A stretch of 43,226 nt of DNA from Onthomonas sp964456525 (GCA_964456525.1 CAYWAP010000013.1:1-43226); one strand, 5' to 3'; counted from the stretch's first letter, positions 8,881 through 17,743 are shown. The notes: generated by a model from the sequence alone, not told the origin. A program made the numbers and translations.

Positions 8881-8965
8881 ACTCCCACATCGGTTCCGGT
8901 GAGTTTGAAGCCGGAGTGCCGGGGAGTGAATACGCAGCGAGATTGAAGCTGCCGATTGAAAGGAG
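8881..8965 (+). promoter_or_regulatory. Structured 5' leader of serC, candidate cis-regulatory RNA
   Basis: ACTCCC (8881-8886) pairs with GGGAGT (8922-8927). Inside it TCCGG (8895-8899) pairs with CCGGA (8911-8915). A second hairpin GCAGC/GCTGC (8934-8938 / 8948-8952) follows. ATCGG (8889-8893) in the first internal loop can pair with CCGAT (8952-8956), just before the Shine-Dalgarno AAGGAG (8960-8965), giving a possible pseudoknot. GAGTTTGAAGC and GAGATTGAAGC are near repeats within it. I do not recognise it as a T-box, THF, ZTP or glycine riboswitch. Confidence 0.45.
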
Positions 8966-8971
8966 ATCGTC

Positions 8972-10060
8972 ATGATGCGCGATCGTATTTACAATTTTTC
9001 CGCTGGTCCTTCCATGCTGCCCCTCGAAGTGTTGGAGCGGGCAGGGGCCGAGATCACCAACTACCAGGGTTCCGGCATGTCCGTCATGGAGATGAGCCAC
9101 CGCTCTCAGGTGTTTCAAACCATTTTTGACAACACCAAGGCCAAGCTGAAAAAACTGCTGAACGTTCCTGACAGCCACGAGATTCTGTTTCTGCAAGGTG
9201 GCGCTTCCACCCAGTTTTCGGCTGTCCCCCTGAATCTGATTTCTGCCACCGGCAAGGCCGATTACGCCCTGACCGGCAACTTCTCCACACTCGCTTATAA
9301 AGAGGCGGCAAAGTATGGCGACATGGCAGTTGCCTGCTCCTCCGAGGACAAAAATCACACCTATATCCCCGCCCAGGATCAGATTACGGTGCGTCCCGAC
9401 GCCTCTTATTTTCATTATTGCTCCAACAACACCGTTTACGGCACCGCATGGAACTATGTGCCCGAGACGGGGGATGTGCCTCTGGTCTGCGATATGTCCT
9501 CCGATATTTGCAGCCATCCGATAGACGTCTCCCGGTACGGCGTCATCTACGCCGGTGCGCAGAAGAATCTGGCGCCGGCCGGCGTGACCCTTGTCATTGT
9601 CAGGAAATCTCTGGCCGGCCATGAGCTGCCCATGACCCCCCTGATGCTGAGCTGGCAGCGGCAAATCGAAAAGGACTCCATGTACAACACCCCGCCCTGC
9701 TGGTGCATCTATATCCTGGGCGAGGTTCTGACCTGGCTGGAAGAGCAGGGCGGCGTTGCCGGGATGGAGAAGATCAAGCACCACAAGGCCGCCATGCTCT
9801 ATGACGCTCTGGACGCCTCCAAACGGTTCCACTGCTGCGCCACGGACAAGGCCAGCCGCAGCGACATGAATGTGACCTTCCGCACCGACAGCGCTGAACT
9901 GGACAAATTGTTCATCGCCTCCGCAGCCCAGGCCGGTTTTGTCAACCTGAAGGGCCACCGCAAGGTGGGCGGTATGCGCGCCTCCATTTACAACGCCATG
10001 CCGGTGGAGGGCGTCGAGAAGCTCTGCGACTTTATCCGGGCCTTTGACGCCGCCCACTAA
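8972..10060 (+). CDS. serC: Phosphoserine aminotransferase
   Basis: A 362-residue PLP-dependent class V aminotransferase that converts 3-phosphohydroxypyruvate and glutamate to phosphoserine, the second step of serine synthesis. The N-terminus YNFSAGPSMLP is the SerC signature. EMSHRS and LQGGASTQF follow, and GAQKNLAPAG holds the Lys that forms the Schiff base with PLP. The start is one of two adjacent ATG codons (8972 or 8975); AAGGAG is well placed for either. It is the first gene of serC-serA, 35 bases ahead of serA. No serB phosphatase is in the window. Confidence 0.95.
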   Translation: MMRDRIYNFSAGPSMLPLEVLERAGAEITNYQGSGMSVMEMSHRSQVFQTIFDNTKAKLKKLLNVPDSHEILFLQGGASTQFSAVPLNLISATGKADYALTGNFSTLAYKEAAKYGDMAVACSSEDKNHTYIPAQDQITVRPDASYFHYCSNNTVYGTAWNYVPETGDVPLVCDMSSDICSHPIDVSRYGVIYAGAQKNLAPAGVTLVIVRKSLAGHELPMTPLMLSWQRQIEKDSMYNTPPCWCIYILGEVLTWLEEQGGVAGMEKIKHHKAAMLYDALDASKRFHCCATDKASRSDMNVTFRTDSAELDKLFIASAAQAGFVNLKGHRKVGGMRASIYNAMPVEGVEKLCDFIRAFDAAH

Positions 10061-10095
10061 AAACCAACTGATTGACGATTTGGAGGAAAATTCTG

Positions 10096-11262
10096 ATGTT
10101 CCGTGTGAAAACAATGAATAAAATTGCCCCTGCCGGGCTGAACCAGTTGGATCGAGACCACTTTCAGGTTTCAGACGACCTCACCCAGTACGAGGGGGCC
10201 ATTGTCCGCTCCGCCAAACTGCACAACGTGGCCTTTCCAAAGGAACTGCTTGCCATCGCCCGGGCCGGGGCGGGAACCAACAATATCCCCATTGACCGCT
10301 GCTGCCGGGAGGGCATCGTGGTCTTCAACACCCCCGGCGCCAACGCCAACGCCGTCAAGGAGCTGGTCATCGCCTCCCTGCTGTACTCCTCCCGGGATCT
10401 GATGGGCGGCGCGGCATGGGTAAAGGAGCAGGCCGCCAAGGGCGTGGACCTTTCCACCGTGGTGGAAAGGGGCAAATCCGCCTTTACCGGCCCTGAGCTG
10501 GCCGGCAAAACCCTGGGCATCATCGGCCTGGGCGCCATCGGCGCCAAAGTTGCCAACGCCGCCATCGCGCTGGGCATGACCGTCATCGGCTATGACCCCT
10601 TCCTCTCCGTTGACATGGCCCTGGGGCTGGACATTCACGTCAAACACACCACCGATCTGAATGTCATTTACCAGAACAGCGACTATATCACCATTCACAT
10701 CCCCTACAACAAGGAGACGGCCAACACGATTGACGCCGAGGCCATTTCCAAGATGAAGGGGGGCGTCCGCATCATCAACCTGGCCCGCGGCGGGCTGGTA
10801 AACGACCAGGCCATCATCGCCGCCCTGAAAACCGGCCACGTGGCCCGGTATGTCACCGACTTCCCGGATAACGAGTTGATGGCCTGCCCCAACGTCATCG
10901 CCACCCCCCACCTGGGCGCTTCCACCCCCGAAAGTGAGGAAAACTGCGCGGTGATGGCCGCCAATCAGCTGCGCGACTATCTGGAGCACGGCTATATTGT
11001 CAACTCCGTCAACATGCCCCGCATGACGCTGCCGCGCACGGGTATGTGCCGGATCTGCATCATCCACCAAAACGTCCCCAACGTGCTGGCCAATATTATG
11101 AGCATCGTCTCTGACGGCTCTGCCAACGTGGAAAACATGATTAACAAATCCCGCAAGGAAATGGCCTACACCGTGGTGGATCTGGATACCAAGGTTGGCG
11201 ATGCCGTCGTGGAGCGGCTGCAAGCTCTGAGCACCGTCATCCGTGTCCGCGTGATTTTGTAA
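10096..11262 (+). CDS. serA: D-3-phosphoglycerate dehydrogenase
   Basis: A 388-residue NAD-dependent 2-hydroxyacid dehydrogenase that makes 3-phosphohydroxypyruvate from 3-phosphoglycerate. The nucleotide-binding motif GIIGLGAIGAKVA is near residue 140. The catalytic triad is visible as Arg in NLARGGLV, Glu in the DFPDNELM region and His in TPHLGAST. A C-terminal ACT domain (about residues 315-388, with HQNVPNVLANIMSIVSD) is the usual site of serine feedback. The start is ATG 10096, with GGAGG ending 9 bases before it, rather than the in-frame ATG at 10072, which has no such site. It uses the short form lacking the intervening ASB domain, and is transcribed with serC. Confidence 0.95.
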   Translation: MFRVKTMNKIAPAGLNQLDRDHFQVSDDLTQYEGAIVRSAKLHNVAFPKELLAIARAGAGTNNIPIDRCCREGIVVFNTPGANANAVKELVIASLLYSSRDLMGGAAWVKEQAAKGVDLSTVVERGKSAFTGPELAGKTLGIIGLGAIGAKVANAAIALGMTVIGYDPFLSVDMALGLDIHVKHTTDLNVIYQNSDYITIHIPYNKETANTIDAEAISKMKGGVRIINLARGGLVNDQAIIAALKTGHVARYVTDFPDNELMACPNVIATPHLGASTPESEENCAVMAANQLRDYLEHGYIVNSVNMPRMTLPRTGMCRICIIHQNVPNVLANIMSIVSDGSANVENMINKSRKEMAYTVVDLDTKVGDAVVERLQALSTVIRVRVIL

Positions 11263-11288
11263 TCTCCCCCAACCTCTATACCGATTTT

Positions 11289-11343
11289 GCACCCCATTTG
11301 TCAGACGGTTTGATACCCTGTCTGTCACTGGGGTGCCTTTTTG
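11289..11343 (+). terminator. Terminator of serC-serA
   Basis: GCACCCCA (11289-11296) pairs with TGGGGTGC (11329-11336). The stem is extended by a near-complementary GTCAGAC/GTCTGTC, and a T-run starts at 11338. Confidence 0.85.
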
Positions 11344-11431
11344 TCCAGCGCAGTCTTTGCCCCCTCTGAAATTCCCCCAGCACGCCCAGGCAAAATACGG
11401 TTCGGACTGCTCAAAATTGCCAAGCAACGCC

Positions 11432-11460
11432 TTGACTATTCCGGGCCTCTATTGTATAAT
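11432..11460 (+). promoter_or_regulatory. Sigma-A promoter of the glycogen operon
   Basis: TTGACT (11432-11437), 17 bases, then a perfect TATAAT (11455-11460). This is the only strong promoter between the serA terminator and the GlgB-like gene. Confidence 0.8.
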
Positions 11461-11466
11461 TTATAC

Positions 11467-11724
11467 AGATACGTATTCGCTATGGCTTTTACGTTCATCA
11501 GATTGACAAACAAAGCGGTTTCCTTTTTATGGAAATCTCTGGATCCTCCCGGCAGAATGATCGAATAGCAGGCGCTCGCCGGATTTTTCCGCAAAAACAC
11601 CTTTTCTTTTTCGCTTTTCGGTCAGGTCTTGTTTCTTGTTGAAGATGGGAAATATACCAATGGCGGGGAATTTTTCGCCGGACAGGGCCTAAGATTTATT
11701 TTTATCATCAGGAGCTTCCAGCCC
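11467..11724 (+). other. Long untranslated leader of the glycogen operon
   Basis: From the predicted start near 11467 to the chosen ATG at 11725 is about 258 bases, much longer than the other leaders here. It contains several T-tracts (11520s, 11580-11615, 11670s) and G/C-rich patches but no hairpin I could pair convincingly. The reading frame upstream is open to 11629 (from a TTG), but that extension lacks a ribosome-binding site and the CBM48 homology begins after 11725. Confidence 0.4.
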
Positions 11725-13455
11725 ATGAAATCAATTCCTATTTCCTCTACCCCTTTGTGCCAGCTGCGTAACGGCCACAATGCCTACGAGTATATGGGTG
11801 CTCACCCCGTCAACCGGGGCGGCGTCAACGGTTGGCAGTTTCGGGTCTGGGCTCCCAACGCGCAGCAGGTCTCCGTCGTCGGCTCTTTTAACTGCTGGAG
11901 CCTTGCCCACGACCCCATGATCCGGCAGGACGGCGGCATCTGGTCCGCCTTTATTGCCGGCCCGCAACAATTTGACCTCTACCAGTTCGCCATCTTAACC
12001 CAGAATGGACGAATCCTGTATAAGGCAGATCCCTATGCCTTTCACGCAGATACCCGGCCCAACACCGCCTCCAAACTCTTTGACCTCTCCCAATACCAGT
12101 GGGGGGATCAGAACTGGATGGCCTACCGTGCCCAGCAGAAGCGCCGCCCCCTGAACATCTATGAGCTCCATCTCGGCTCCTGGCGGCGGACCGGCAACGG
12201 GGAAATGCTGAATTACCGCGTCATTGCCAGCTATCTGGTTCCCTATGTGAAATCGATGGGATACACCCATGTCCTTCTGATGCCCCCCATGGAGCATCCC
12301 AGGGACTCCAGCTTTGGCTATCAGATCACAGGCTACTTTGCCGCCACCTCCCGGCTGGGAACCCCCACCGACCTGATGTACCTGATCGATCAGCTGCACC
12401 AGGCAGGCGTCGGCGTGTTTGTGGACTGGAACCCTGGCAACACCCCCTCCGACGACTCCGGATTGTGTTCGTTCGACGGTACCCCCTGCTATGAGCGGCC
12501 GGAGTATGGGAGCTTTTTCTCCACCTTTGATTTTGACTTTTCCAAGCCGGAGGTTTGTGAGTTCCTCACCTCCGCCCTGCTTTTCTGGATTGAGAAGTTT
12601 CATGTTGACGGCACCCGGATCCTCTCCGTTCCCAGGGACGGAGCCGGATTTTTCATCAAGCTCGGCCGCACGCTGCGGAAACTTCACCCGGAGGTGCTGA
12701 CCATCCGCCCCAACGTGCCCGGCACCAAGGAAGATCTGATGACGGATTTGAACTGGCCCGGCAACCTGTTGGAATGCCTGAGACAGGAAATGTCCCAACG
12801 GAAAGGCCCTGTTTTTGATACCGGCAGCGTTCTTCCCGATCGGTTGATCTCCCTGGGCCATCAGCTGGTGACGCCTTCCCGCTCCTCCGTGGCCGCCCGT
12901 ATGTACGGCGACGACTGGACCCGTTTTTCTACGGTTCGCGCTTTTTATCTGGTCTTCCTGACCCGTCCCGGGCATAAGCTCACCATGATGGGAACGGAAT
13001 TCGGGCAGTGGTCTTCCTGGCAGTACCAGCAGTCCTTGGACTGGCATCTGCTCAACTACCTCCCCCACCAGCAGCAGCAAGCCTTTTTCCGCCAGATCAA
13101 CGCCCTTTACCTGACCACACCGGCGTTTTGGGGGGACAATCCCCTGCGGGTGCTGCTGGACTCTAATCAAAGCTGCCTCACCGTCTTTGTCCGCACCGCG
13201 CCGGACGGCTCCAGCTGTTACGTTGCCGCCAATTTTACTGCCAATCCGGTAGAAGATCTCCTGGTCGATGTGCCGGATGAGGGCTGCTATGAAGTGATTT
13301 TTTCCACCGATGACCCTGCGTTCGGTGGACATGCCGAAACCAGCAGCGGCAAGCTCCCGGTTCATTACGGCCCCCAGGGGCCTCAGCTCGCCATCACGCT
13401 GCCCCCCAACACGGCAATCATCTTCAAACGCACGGAACCGATCGAATCTCGATGA
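11725..13455 (+). CDS. GlgB-like GH13 protein without catalytic residues (pseudo-branching enzyme)
   Basis: A 576-residue protein with full branching-enzyme architecture. It has an N-terminal CBM48-like domain (about 35-120, with FRVWAPNAQQVSVVGSFNCW), a GH13 barrel (about 150-470, including ELHLGSW, GYQITGYFAATSRLGTP and MGTEFGQWSSW) and a C-terminal beta domain. The positions that do chemistry are changed. Region I reads DWNPGN, with Asn239 where the family has His. Region II reads DGTRILSV, with Leu300 where the nucleophile Asp belongs. Region III reads TIRPNV, with Pro329 at the acid/base Glu. Region IV reads GHQLV, with Gln380 at the third Asp. The frame is intact, so this is not a simple pseudogene. 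AGGAG ends 10 bases before the ATG. It leads the glgC-glgD-glgA operon. A scaffold or regulatory role is inference. Confidence 0.85.
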   Translation: MKSIPISSTPLCQLRNGHNAYEYMGAHPVNRGGVNGWQFRVWAPNAQQVSVVGSFNCWSLAHDPMIRQDGGIWSAFIAGPQQFDLYQFAILTQNGRILYKADPYAFHADTRPNTASKLFDLSQYQWGDQNWMAYRAQQKRRPLNIYELHLGSWRRTGNGEMLNYRVIASYLVPYVKSMGYTHVLLMPPMEHPRDSSFGYQITGYFAATSRLGTPTDLMYLIDQLHQAGVGVFVDWNPGNTPSDDSGLCSFDGTPCYERPEYGSFFSTFDFDFSKPEVCEFLTSALLFWIEKFHVDGTRILSVPRDGAGFFIKLGRTLRKLHPEVLTIRPNVPGTKEDLMTDLNWPGNLLECLRQEMSQRKGPVFDTGSVLPDRLISLGHQLVTPSRSSVAARMYGDDWTRFSTVRAFYLVFLTRPGHKLTMMGTEFGQWSSWQYQQSLDWHLLNYLPHQQQQAFFRQINALYLTTPAFWGDNPLRVLLDSNQSCLTVFVRTAPDGSSCYVAANFTANPVEDLLVDVPDEGCYEVIFSTDDPAFGGHAETSSGKLPVHYGPQGPQLAITLPPNTAIIFKRTEPIESR

Positions 13456-13520
13456 TAATTCGGTGTTCTCACCGTATTTCATACAGCAAATTACAAATTA
13501 TGTCTTGAGGTGAACCATCC

Positions 13521-14729
13521 ATGAAAAAGGAATGTGTGGCCATGCTGCTTGCAGGCGGCCAGGGCAGCCGTCTTTACGCGCTGACCTCGAACGTGGCCAA
13601 ACCCGCCGTCCCCTTTGGCGGCAAATACCGTATCATCGATTTCCCCCTTTCCAACTGCGTGAACTCGGGCATTGATACGGTTGGCGTTTTGACCCAGTAT
13701 CAGCCCCTTGAGCTGAACGTCTACCTGGGAAGCGGCGAGCCCTGGGATCTGGACCGCGCAAATGGCGGATTGCACTCCCTGGCCCCCTACACCCTGGCCG
13801 GCGACGCGGGCAGCTGGTATAAGGGCACGGCCAACGCCATCTATCAGAACATCGGATTTATCGATCAATACGATCCTGAGTATGTTTTCGTCCTCTCGGG
13901 CGACAATATCTCCAAGATGGACTATCGGGAAATGCTGAAGGTCCACAAGGCCAACAACGCCGCCGCAACCATCTCCGTATTGACCGTCACCATGGAAGAG
14001 GCCAAGCGCTTTGGCATCATGAACTGCAATCCGGATGATTCGATCTATGAATTTGAGGAAAAACCCGCTCATCCCAAGTCCAACCTGGCTTCCATGGGCG
14101 TTTACTGCTTCACCTGGAGCAAGCTGCGCCAGTATCTGGTGGAGGATGAGGCCGACCCCAACTCCTCCAACGACTTCGGCAAAAACATCATCCCCAACAT
14201 GCTGAACGCCGGGGAAAAGATGATGGTTTACCGCTTCAACGGCTATTGGAAAGATGTGGGCACCATCAATTCCCTGTGGGATGCAAACATGGACATCCTG
14301 GACCCCAACGGCGAACTGTCCGTTTACGACGATAAATGGCCCCTGTTCGCCCGCAATCCCATCCGTCCGCCCCACACCATCCGCCAGAACGGCACCGTCT
14401 CCCACTCCTTTATCTCCAGCGGCTGCGATATTGACGGCGAAATCCTGAACTCGATTATCTCCGACTCTGTCACGGTGGAGCGAGGCGCCTCGGTGCGGCA
14501 TTCCGTCATCATGCCCGGCGCCACAGTCAAGGCCGGCGCGGTGGTGGAGTACGCCATCATCGCGGAAAACGTCGTCATCGGCCCCGGCGCTGTGGTCGGC
14601 GCCCCCCAGGACGTGGACGACCCCAACAAGAAGATCGCTGTCATTGCGAAGGGTGTGGAGATCCACGCCGGTCAGCAAATCGAAGCTGGCGCTATGATTT
14701 ATTCTAATGAGAAAGGCGGTGAGGAATAA
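13521..14729 (+). CDS. glgC: Glucose-1-phosphate adenylyltransferase, catalytic subunit
   Basis: A 402-residue ADP-glucose pyrophosphorylase, which makes ADP-glucose, the donor for glycogen synthesis, from glucose-1-phosphate and ATP. The N-terminal nucleotide loop LLAGGQGSRLYALT is intact, followed by KPAVPFGGKYRIIDF. SGDNISKMDY and EFEEKP mark the catalytic and sugar-phosphate sites. The C-terminal third is a left-handed beta helix of hexapeptide-like repeats. It lies 65 bases after the GlgB-like gene and shares one base (TAATG) with glgD, so the two subunits are probably made in step. Confidence 0.95.
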   Translation: MKKECVAMLLAGGQGSRLYALTSNVAKPAVPFGGKYRIIDFPLSNCVNSGIDTVGVLTQYQPLELNVYLGSGEPWDLDRANGGLHSLAPYTLAGDAGSWYKGTANAIYQNIGFIDQYDPEYVFVLSGDNISKMDYREMLKVHKANNAAATISVLTVTMEEAKRFGIMNCNPDDSIYEFEEKPAHPKSNLASMGVYCFTWSKLRQYLVEDEADPNSSNDFGKNIIPNMLNAGEKMMVYRFNGYWKDVGTINSLWDANMDILDPNGELSVYDDKWPLFARNPIRPPHTIRQNGTVSHSFISSGCDIDGEILNSIISDSVTVERGASVRHSVIMPGATVKAGAVVEYAIIAENVVIGPGAVVGAPQDVDDPNKKIAVIAKGVEIHAGQQIEAGAMIYSNEKGGEE

Positions 14730-15838
14730 TGCTGAACAATCTTCATGCCATTATCTTCACGAACCAGGACGAATATGACCTTGGCGAGCTGACCAAAGTC
14801 CGGTCCATTGCCTCTGTCCCCTATGGCGGACGCTACCGTATGATCGACTTCACCCTGTCCAACTGCACCAACGCAGGGATCACAGATGTGAGTCTGGTTC
14901 TCCAGGCCAACTATCAGTCCCTGCTGGACCATGTAGAGTCCGGCAAGGATTGGGATTTGGCCCGCAAGCGCGGCGGTCTGCGTCTGCTGCCTCCTTTCTC
15001 TCAGAAAGCCGGTTCCTCCAATCCCCGGGGCCGTATGGAAGCCCTGGCCAATCTGGGTTCCTATGTGGAGGAGATTCGTCAGGAATATGTCCTGCTGGCA
15101 GACGGCGACCTGGCCATTAACATCGACCTGGCCGACGTCTTTGACAGCCACATCAATTCCGGCGCCGACGTAACCGCCGTTTGCACCCGGCAGTACTCCG
15201 GCGAACCCGGCTGCACCACTTACATTGTCCCCAAGGAAGACGGCAAGGTGGATATTCTCCGCAATCCGGACGAGGCCGAGGGTCTGGAAGGTCTGAACAT
15301 GTGGATTATGAGCAAGGAGTTCCTGGCCAAGGGCGTCAAATACTGCAAGGCCCGCGACTTGTACTCCCTGACCCGTCATGTGCTGATTCCCCAGCAGGAC
15401 TCCCTGCGGATTCACCCCTACGTGTTTGAGGGATATGCAGCCCGCCTGACCAGCATCTCCTCCTATTACGCCCGCTCGATGGATCTGCTGAAGCCGGAGA
15501 CGGTTGAGTCCCTGTTCCCCCAGGAGCGGGAGATCTTCTCCAAGGACCGCACCGATCCCTCCACCTACTATGCCCCCACCAGCTCTGTCAAGAACTCCTT
15601 TATTGCAGACGGCTGCATCATTGAGGGCACCGTGGAGAACTCCATCATCTTCCGCAACGTCAAGATTGCCAAGGGCGCAGTCGTCAAGAACTCGATCCTG
15701 ATGAAGGATGTGGAGGTCTCTGAAAACGCCTCCATCAACTGTGTCATTGCCGACAAGGGCACTTCCATCAGCGCCGGCAGCAACCTGTCTGCTCCCGCAG
15801 CTTATCCGCTGGTTCTGGGCAAAAACAGCCAGGTTTAA
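14729..15838 (+). CDS. glgD: Glucose-1-phosphate adenylyltransferase, GlgD subunit
   Basis: A 369-residue paralogue of GlgC. The SVPYGGRYRMIDFTLSNC stretch matches GlgC, but the N-terminal GGQGSRL nucleotide loop is replaced by FTNQDEYDLGEL. This is typical of GlgD, which is weakly active or inactive alone and modulates GlgC in a GlgC/GlgD heterotetramer in Firmicutes. The beta-helix repeats fill the last 100 or so residues. Its start overlaps the glgC stop. A hairpin with a T-rich tail follows at 15870, before glgA. Confidence 0.93.
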   Translation: MLNNLHAIIFTNQDEYDLGELTKVRSIASVPYGGRYRMIDFTLSNCTNAGITDVSLVLQANYQSLLDHVESGKDWDLARKRGGLRLLPPFSQKAGSSNPRGRMEALANLGSYVEEIRQEYVLLADGDLAINIDLADVFDSHINSGADVTAVCTRQYSGEPGCTTYIVPKEDGKVDILRNPDEAEGLEGLNMWIMSKEFLAKGVKYCKARDLYSLTRHVLIPQQDSLRIHPYVFEGYAARLTSISSYYARSMDLLKPETVESLFPQEREIFSKDRTDPSTYYAPTSSVKNSFIADGCIIEGTVENSIIFRNVKIAKGAVVKNSILMKDVEVSENASINCVIADKGTSISAGSNLSAPAAYPLVLGKNSQV

Positions 15839-15869
15839 TCCCTTCCACCCTGAAACCGCAACCAATCAT

Positions 15870-15895
15870 GGGCCGGTATCCCCGGCCCTTTCTTT
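15870..15895 (+). terminator. Hairpin between glgD and glgA
   Basis: GGGCCGG (15870-15876) and CCGGCCC (15882-15888) enclose TATCC and are followed by TTTCTTT. It probably attenuates readthrough or sets a step-down between glgCD and glgA. Confidence 0.65.
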
Positions 15896-15942
15896 CCCCA
15901 CTCTTTCTCGGATTATAAGAGTTCTTAAAGGAGGAAAACGAT

Positions 15943-17379
15943 ATGAAAATCTTTTTCGTTGCTTCTGAGGTTGCCCCGTTTATTAAAACAGGCGGTTTGG
16001 CCGATGTGGCCGGCTCTCTGCCCCCTGCTCTGGCCAAGATGGGCAATGACGTCCGCGTCATTCTCCCCCTGTACGCCGGCATTGGCGATCAGTGGCGCAG
16101 CCAGATGAGCTTTGTCCGGTATTTTTATTTCCGCCTGGGCTGGCGCAGCTGTTATTGCGGTCTTTTCACGCTGGAGCGCGGCGGCGTCACCTATTATTTC
16201 GTGGATAACGAAACCTATTTCAAGCGCAACGGCCTGTATGGCCATTATGACGACGGCGAACGCTTTGCCTACTTCTCCCGTGCGGTTGTGGAAATCCCCG
16301 GTCAGATTGACTGGGCCCCCGATGTCATCCATTGCAACGACTGGCAGACGGCGCTGGTGCCCATCTATCTGAAAGAGGCCAAGACAGTCATTCCCCAGCT
16401 CGTCTCCACCAAGAGCGTCTACACCATTCACAACATCGAATATCAGGGCCGCTTTGGCCGCTCCATTATGGAGGACGTGTTTGGTCTGAACTCCAGCTAC
16501 TTCAATGAGCGCCTGCTGAGTTATTACGGCGATGTGAACCTGATGAAGGGCGCGATCTACGCCTCTGACTATGTCACCACCGTCTCCCCCACCTACGCCA
16601 ACGAGCTGCAATACAGCTTCTATGCCCACGGTTTGGAGGGCGTCATCACCGATAATTACTACAAGATGGCCGGTATCCTGAACGGTCTTGACATGGACGT
16701 CAACAACCCGGCCAAGGACCCGAACATTGCCGTCAATTTCACCCCGGACGCGCTGGAGGGCAAGCGTCTGTGCAAGGCCTCTTTGCAGAAGGAACTGGGG
16801 TTGAACGTGGATCCCGATGTGCCGGTCATCGCCTGTATCTCCCGCCTGGTGGGCCACAAGGGCTATGATCTGATCACCAACGTCTTCCACCGCCTGATGG
16901 AGCAGAATGTCCAGTTTGTGGTTCTGGGAACCGGCGAGTGGGGCTTTGAGGAGTTCTTCCGCAACGCCGCCAAGCAGTATCCCGGCCGGGTCAGCGCCAA
17001 CATTAAGTATGCCGCCGTCCTATCCTCCAAGATCTACGCCGGCGCCGATATTATGCTGATGCCCTCCATTGCAGAGCCTTGCGGTCTCACCCAGATGATC
17101 GCCATGCGCTATGGCACCGTGCCCGTTGTCCGTCTGACCGGCGGCTTGAAGGACTCCGTCCCCTCCTACAATCCCACAACCGGCGAGGGGCTGGGCTTCA
17201 CCTTCGCAAACATCAACGCGGACGATATGCTGGATGCCATTACCCGCGCTGTCGAGGTCTATTACACCGATAAGGATGCATGGACCACGCTCATGAAGCG
17301 GGGGATGACCACCGACTTCAGCTGGAACAAATCCGCCCAAGATTATCTCGCAATCTACGAGAAGATCACCGAAGAATAA
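15943..17379 (+). CDS. glgA: Glycogen synthase (ADP-glucose type)
   Basis: A 478-residue GT5 glycosyltransferase with two Rossmann halves that extends alpha-1,4-glucan chains from ADP-glucose. The N-terminal KTGGLADV loop binds the ADP-glucose phosphates. HCNDWQT, HNIEYQG and the C-terminal PSIAEPCGLTQMIAMRYG (with the catalytic Glu of the EPCG stretch) are all in place. Length matches bacterial GlgA (about 475-485). AAAGGAGGA precedes the ATG. No separate promoter was seen in the 104-base gap after glgD, so it is likely served by the operon promoter through the leaky hairpin at 15870. Confidence 0.95.
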   Translation: MKIFFVASEVAPFIKTGGLADVAGSLPPALAKMGNDVRVILPLYAGIGDQWRSQMSFVRYFYFRLGWRSCYCGLFTLERGGVTYYFVDNETYFKRNGLYGHYDDGERFAYFSRAVVEIPGQIDWAPDVIHCNDWQTALVPIYLKEAKTVIPQLVSTKSVYTIHNIEYQGRFGRSIMEDVFGLNSSYFNERLLSYYGDVNLMKGAIYASDYVTTVSPTYANELQYSFYAHGLEGVITDNYYKMAGILNGLDMDVNNPAKDPNIAVNFTPDALEGKRLCKASLQKELGLNVDPDVPVIACISRLVGHKGYDLITNVFHRLMEQNVQFVVLGTGEWGFEEFFRNAAKQYPGRVSANIKYAAVLSSKIYAGADIMLMPSIAEPCGLTQMIAMRYGTVPVVRLTGGLKDSVPSYNPTTGEGLGFTFANINADDMLDAITRAVEVYYTDKDAWTTLMKRGMTTDFSWNKSAQDYLAIYEKITEE

Positions 17380-17397
17380 CCAAATGGAACTCCTGTG

Positions 17398-17432
17398 GGG
17401 TGCGCTGCTGAACCAGCGCACCCTCTTTTTTT
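17398..17432 (+). terminator. Terminator after glgA
   Basis: GGGTGCGCTG (17398-17407) and CAGCGCACCC (17414-17423) form a perfect 10-bp stem with a 6-base loop, followed by TCTTTTTTT. Confidence 0.92.
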
Positions 17433-17613
17433 GGCAAAAAGGCCCCTGCACGCCCTCCGTCAATCCAGAAAAGGAATGTTTTTTGTCTGCTTTTCGCCAT
17501 GTTGAGACGGACAGCCCCCTATTTTTCAGCGTTTTTTCCGACTTCCTGTTGAGTTTTCACAAGGTTTTTGGAATTTGGCCGCCTCATTTCTGATTTTCTA
17601 TAAAATGCAAATA

Positions 17614-17642
17614 TTGACACCGATAATCTTTCATGCTAGAAT
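17614..17642 (+). promoter_or_regulatory. Sigma-A promoter of glgP
   Basis: A perfect TTGACA (17614-17619), 17 bases, then TAGAAT (17637-17642). Together with the strong terminator after glgA it makes the phosphorylase a separate transcription unit from the synthesis genes. Confidence 0.85.
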
Positions 17643-17743
17643 AGCAATCACGAATGCAAAACGCCATAAAAGGCATTTAATGACACATTCGCCGCTCAAT
17701 GTTGATTTATTTTATATAGAATCCTGTTCTAGGAGGAACAATC

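Noticed and set aside
11629..11724. N-terminal extension of the GlgB-like protein
   Set aside because: It would need a TTG without a ribosome-binding site, and the added residues match nothing. ATG 11725 has AGGAG at suitable distance.
14729..15838. Loss of the nucleotide loop in GlgD taken as gene decay
   Set aside because: GlgD proteins normally lack this loop and act as partner of GlgC, so it is not anomalous like the GlgB-like protein.
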